A stretch of DNA of 64,000 nt, from the NCBI RefSeq assembly GCF_037975245.1, contig NC_092562.1, positions 6,244,001 to 6,308,000 of the forward strand, read 5' to 3'. Below the pieces are notes generated by a model that made no database searches, had not been told where the DNA came from, and worked only from the letters and a program-made list of their open reading frames with translations. Of this stretch, positions 54,621-64,000 are shown one piece after another. The first letter of the stretch is position 1, and every line of letters starts with the position of its first letter. The translations under genes and the position numbers were made by a program. Source of the DNA: Apostichopus japonicus. Lineage: Eukaryota > Echinodermata > Holothuroidea > Aspidochirotida > Stichopodidae.

Positions 54621-55028
54621 GTGCATGCTGCTGTTGCACCTCTAACTTCTAACCCTACACCCATTCAGCATGGTACTTTCAAATGTGATCGTACTTTGAG
54701 ATACAAGGGTCACGTCAGTTGCACAACCTCTAATGTCATCTATCTGATCTCTTGTAGAGTTTGCGGCATCCAGTATGTTGGTAAAACCAAACCCACCTTC
54801 GAGAAGCGGTTCTATGCTCACAAATCCACAATCAACACCATGAAGAATAAGACCCCGGTTGGAGAACACTTTAACCTTCCATCCATAACATTAATGACAT
54901 GTCCATGGGACATGGGATTGAATCCTGAGTTAGCCGTCCTGACCTAGCACGAATCAGCAGAGCGAGACTGTGGATGCAACGCCTTCGCACCATTCAACCT
55001 CATGGACTTAACATTCAGGAAGGACATG
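54621..55028 (+). pseudogene. Truncated, frameshifted GIY-YIG endonuclease of a PLE
   Basis: GIY-YIG signature: IYLI...GIQYVGKT with the downstream Arg and His (KRFYAHKS) and the C-terminal HFN. The frame breaks near 54895-54945, where HFNLPSI..TLMTCPWDMG runs into a stop although the continuation is legible in the next frame. It is a 5'-truncated dead copy. Confidence 0.75.
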
Positions 55029-55376
55029 ACTAACCTCTATTCGGCTTCCCCCCCCCCTCCCCTCTATACCGCCCTCCCCATTGTCCCCTCCTGTCACCCC
55101 TCTTCTCGTAGCTCTCTTCCACCAGTTTTCTCCACACCTTTCTGTCTTTGTCCTTCTCTGGTTTATTCCCTACCCTCTTCCCATAACCCTCTCTTTGTCC
55201 CTCTACAATTTATCTCTTACCGCTCCTCTTCCCCTTGTTGGTTTCTTTATTCTCTCCATCCCTTGTCTACTAATCCTCTTACATCTATCTCTTTTGTGTT
55301 CACCCTGCTCATTAACCTGTCTGTATTCTGTGCATGTATTTGTCTCTTCTTTTACTGTTACTTGTCAGTCAGCCTA

Positions 55377-55406
55377 TGATGAAGATCCTGCTAGGATCGG
55401 AACGTC
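55377..55406 (+). ncRNA. Degenerate hammerhead-ribozyme-like core
   Basis: TGATGA at 55377-55382, a 5-bp stem GATCC/GGATC (55384-55388 with 55394-55398) and GGAAC at 55399-55403 echo the hammerhead CUGAUGA-stem II-GAAAC core. Hammerheads are known in Penelope-like elements. The preceding base and the GAAA box deviate, so activity is doubtful. Confidence 0.35.
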
Positions 55407-55615
55407 AGGCCAACTTACTTTTACACATTCTCTTACACAGGCTCTTTAATGGATAAGCAGTTTGCTAACAATTTTGTTTTATTTTGACTTTAAAATTTAA
55501 TAAATGCAATCAAATTGTTTGAAGATACCGATAATAATACCAACGTTTTTAGGTGTTGGATGAGGGTAGGGATGGGAGGTTTTGAATGAGGTCAGGGACA
55601 GGTTTTTCTTCCATG

Positions 55616-55845
<230 letters not shown>

Positions 55846-56772
55846 TATTAGATAGTTTAATAAGAACTTAAAATGTATTTTAATCTATAACTCAAGATCA
55901 CATCGAGAAAAGAATGCCGTGTGAAATTGAGATATCTGTAATAAGGACAATTATGTAATATCAAAAGTAGACATAATAATCCTTTTAAATTGAATAGGTA
56001 GGTCTTTATAGCATAGAGGATTACAAATGTTGAAAGGGAAGATCGGGGAAGACAAAGACATTGAATAGAAAATGCCAATGTCATAAAATATCGTAAACCA
56101 TAACTTTATTACAACAATAATTACGAACCGCAAAACATTGGACTCCAAGCCATGCTTATATTCACTTTACACAAATTTTATAATTAGCACCCTTCCACCA
56201 ATCAACCTAAAGACCCGGTCCATGATCTAATGTACGACCATTTTATCGCGGTTGTAGACGTAAACCAACTAATATAGTTGAAACATCTTCATCGCATGCA
56301 ATACCATAGCATGATTACATATAAAAGCTAAGACTATATCACTTTCAATTAAAAGTTACTTGTAACAAGCTGATTGGGAGATAATCAATAATCAAAGCTG
56401 CATTTTACGTTAGGTTGTAACTTTGTCGTACCTTAACCAAGCTGTCTGATATTAATACAGAAAATGTAAGGCCCTCACTCTGAGGGATGCAATTGGCTAA
56501 ACCATTCAGCTGCTCGTAACATGTGGTGAACATCATTACATTAAACGCTAAACTTGGAATATACAAAGTCTTTCATATACTTAAAAAAATGTATTATATA
56601 AAAGTATGTATTATTTTAATAAACCCTTAAATAGTAATAATATATTAAAAGTTCATTTCTAAGGGCTATCAATGTTAAATTAAGTTGACTAATACGTCTT
56701 CGTATCGGCGTCCTCTATTTTCATTATGCCGTCATCGCTGCATTCTCCACATCATTACTTTACACCAAGAAG

Positions 56773-62810
<6,038 letters not shown>

Positions 62811-64000
62811 CTGCAAATACAAATATAAACAATGACGACATGTTAAGTTCGTTGTGCTCGATATTTTAAATGGATATAGAACGTTTGGCTATTTGCATGA
62901 ACTGGTAATTGATATGATACGAGGTTATGGATTAATATGAATTTAGAAGAAAAATCGGTTAAACTATGGTTTCTAAAAATATTCATGAAGTAGGTTGAGG
63001 AACTTGAAAACAAATGGTTCACGTAAAATTGATATGAATTGTTTAAAGGGTGTGAAGACTCGCGCACAAAGAAAAGTCTCATGCCGGTAATCTGACTTAG
63101 TTTCGAATGAAGTGTAGCAGAAGTGTTAGACACAACCATCGATCCCAGAAAATACACACACAGCTTGCTTCCGTCGGTAATTAGACACTAGTAGTCAATA
63201 CATACAGCTACCGTCAATACCCACAGCACACTGTACATAGCAGCGATGGAAATCTCAGGTCTAGATAAAAGATAACAAGGTATCACGTTTCATTACTGTC
63301 TGCATTTTTTAGCGACAAGGAGAAAACTTCACTTGCAAGCAACGGAAAGTTAACTTTTTTAGAGCACGGCACGCGGTTTGGGGCGAGTCTTCAATGCCTT
63401 TAAGTTAATGGACACTGACGTTTTGTGATAGCAACATAGTTATTTGATTTAATGCAATGCTGCAAAGGCGTTGGTGGAATAACTATATCATGTGAATAAT
63501 ACAACTAGCACTGAAAAGTAAAATTCAAACATTAATGACTTCAGAAGGTGGAAAACGCAAAAGTAAGTATTTTAAATAAATGATATTTATGCTAGTCGGT
63601 AATACAGTATTATAGGTACGTTTCAGAACGATCATTCTTGTCACGATGATGGGTTATTAAAAAATGCATTTCATTAATTATATCGGATATGAAATTAATG
63701 CAAACATACGCAATGCCTGCTTTATGGACATAGTACACGCAGTCACATTATTTCTCTGTTTGAGATTATCTGTGGTAGAGTTGGAATTGTGAAGGATTAC
63801 CAAACAATGTTGTTGCAATACTGCTGTGTAAAGAGAGTTAATACCTCAATATTTCGGTTTATTTATTAAACAGCTTTCTTGAATCATAGTTTGTATTCGC
63901 AAATAATTGAAGATTCTTATTTGGATATTTGAGAACATTTTAGCATAGACGTTTAAGTAATGAGATATATTACAATCATTTCAAGTGTCACAAATAACGA
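62811..64000. other. Gene B intron upstream of LU array
   Basis: Matches 36.0-37.15 kb of gene A, including the decayed mucin-exon relic (about 63781-63835). No active exon is seen before the window ends. Confidence 0.55.

Larger units (their letters stand above)
54600..55470 (+). mobile_element. Penelope-like element, 3' fragment
   Basis: The GIY-YIG endonuclease region is readable in 54621-54947: NVIYLISCRVCGIQYVGKTK then FEKRFYAHKS and GEHFNLP. It is followed in another frame (about 54948-55025) by ARISRARLWMQRLRTIQPHG, the usual end of PLE proteins. Sequence just upstream of the core appears deleted. No reverse transcriptase is present. The remaining 3' region is C/T-rich and contains a hammerhead-like core near 55377-55403. 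Confidence 0.75.

Noticed and set aside
55002-55449. Pro/Ser/Leu-rich frames downstream of the GIY-YIG fragment
   Set aside because: They lie in the C/T-rich 3' region of the Penelope-like element and have no motif.

Overview
This is eukaryotic, AT-rich, intron-bearing genomic DNA. GT/AG introns, a decayed L1-type LINE, a Penelope-like fragment, foldback elements, long (TA)n and (ATT)n tracts, and a minus-strand gene built from LU (Ly6/uPAR), EGF-like, FN3 and Ser/Thr-rich modules point to a marine invertebrate. An echinoderm, perhaps a sea cucumber, is my best guess, but the sequence does not prove the taxon. All exon calls come from reading splice sites, phases and the two gene copies by eye; no transcript evidence was available.

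Layout. 0-9 kb: repeats only (tandem duplications, a 2.25-kb element with 12-bp inverted ends and perfect DR4-type AGGTCA pairs, GC-rich dispersed repeats). 9.4-12.6 kb: a two-exon C19orf12-like membrane-protein gene (minus strand) with a minisatellite in its intron. 14.3-18.6 kb: a foldback-type repeat split by a 5'-truncated, frameshifted LINE with a 15-bp target-site duplication. 21.7-51.4 kb: gene A (minus strand), the centrepiece. 50.9-51.2 kb: a 290-bp foldback MITE in its intron 1. 53.5-53.8 kb: an unidentified cysteine-containing exon-like ORF. 54.6-55.5 kb: a Penelope-like GIY-YIG fragment. 56.8-64 kb: the 3' part of gene B, a tandem paralogue of gene A that runs off the right edge.

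Gene A in transcription order: signal-peptide exon, EGF exon, 41 tandem exons of exactly 81 bp each coding a 27-residue Ser/Thr-rich mucin unit, then 10 LU domains (each split over a 117-bp and a 165-bp exon) with seven 150-bp Ser/Thr-rich spacer exons. Two alternative-looking 3' ends follow: a terminal exon with a GPI-anchor-like tail, or an FN3 exon, a transmembrane exon and a short cytoplasmic exon carrying a TxYxxI (ITSM-like) tyrosine motif. Every internal junction up to the transmembrane exon is phase 1, so any exon can be skipped, duplicated or lost without breaking frame. If all exons are used the products would be about 2,499 aa (GPI form) or 2,613 aa (transmembrane form). In gene B the same cytoplasmic exon has His for the Tyr and a frameshift that shortens the tail. 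I infer a family of giant modular cell-surface mucin/LU receptors that varies by exon duplication and perhaps splicing, possibly with signalling and non-signalling members.
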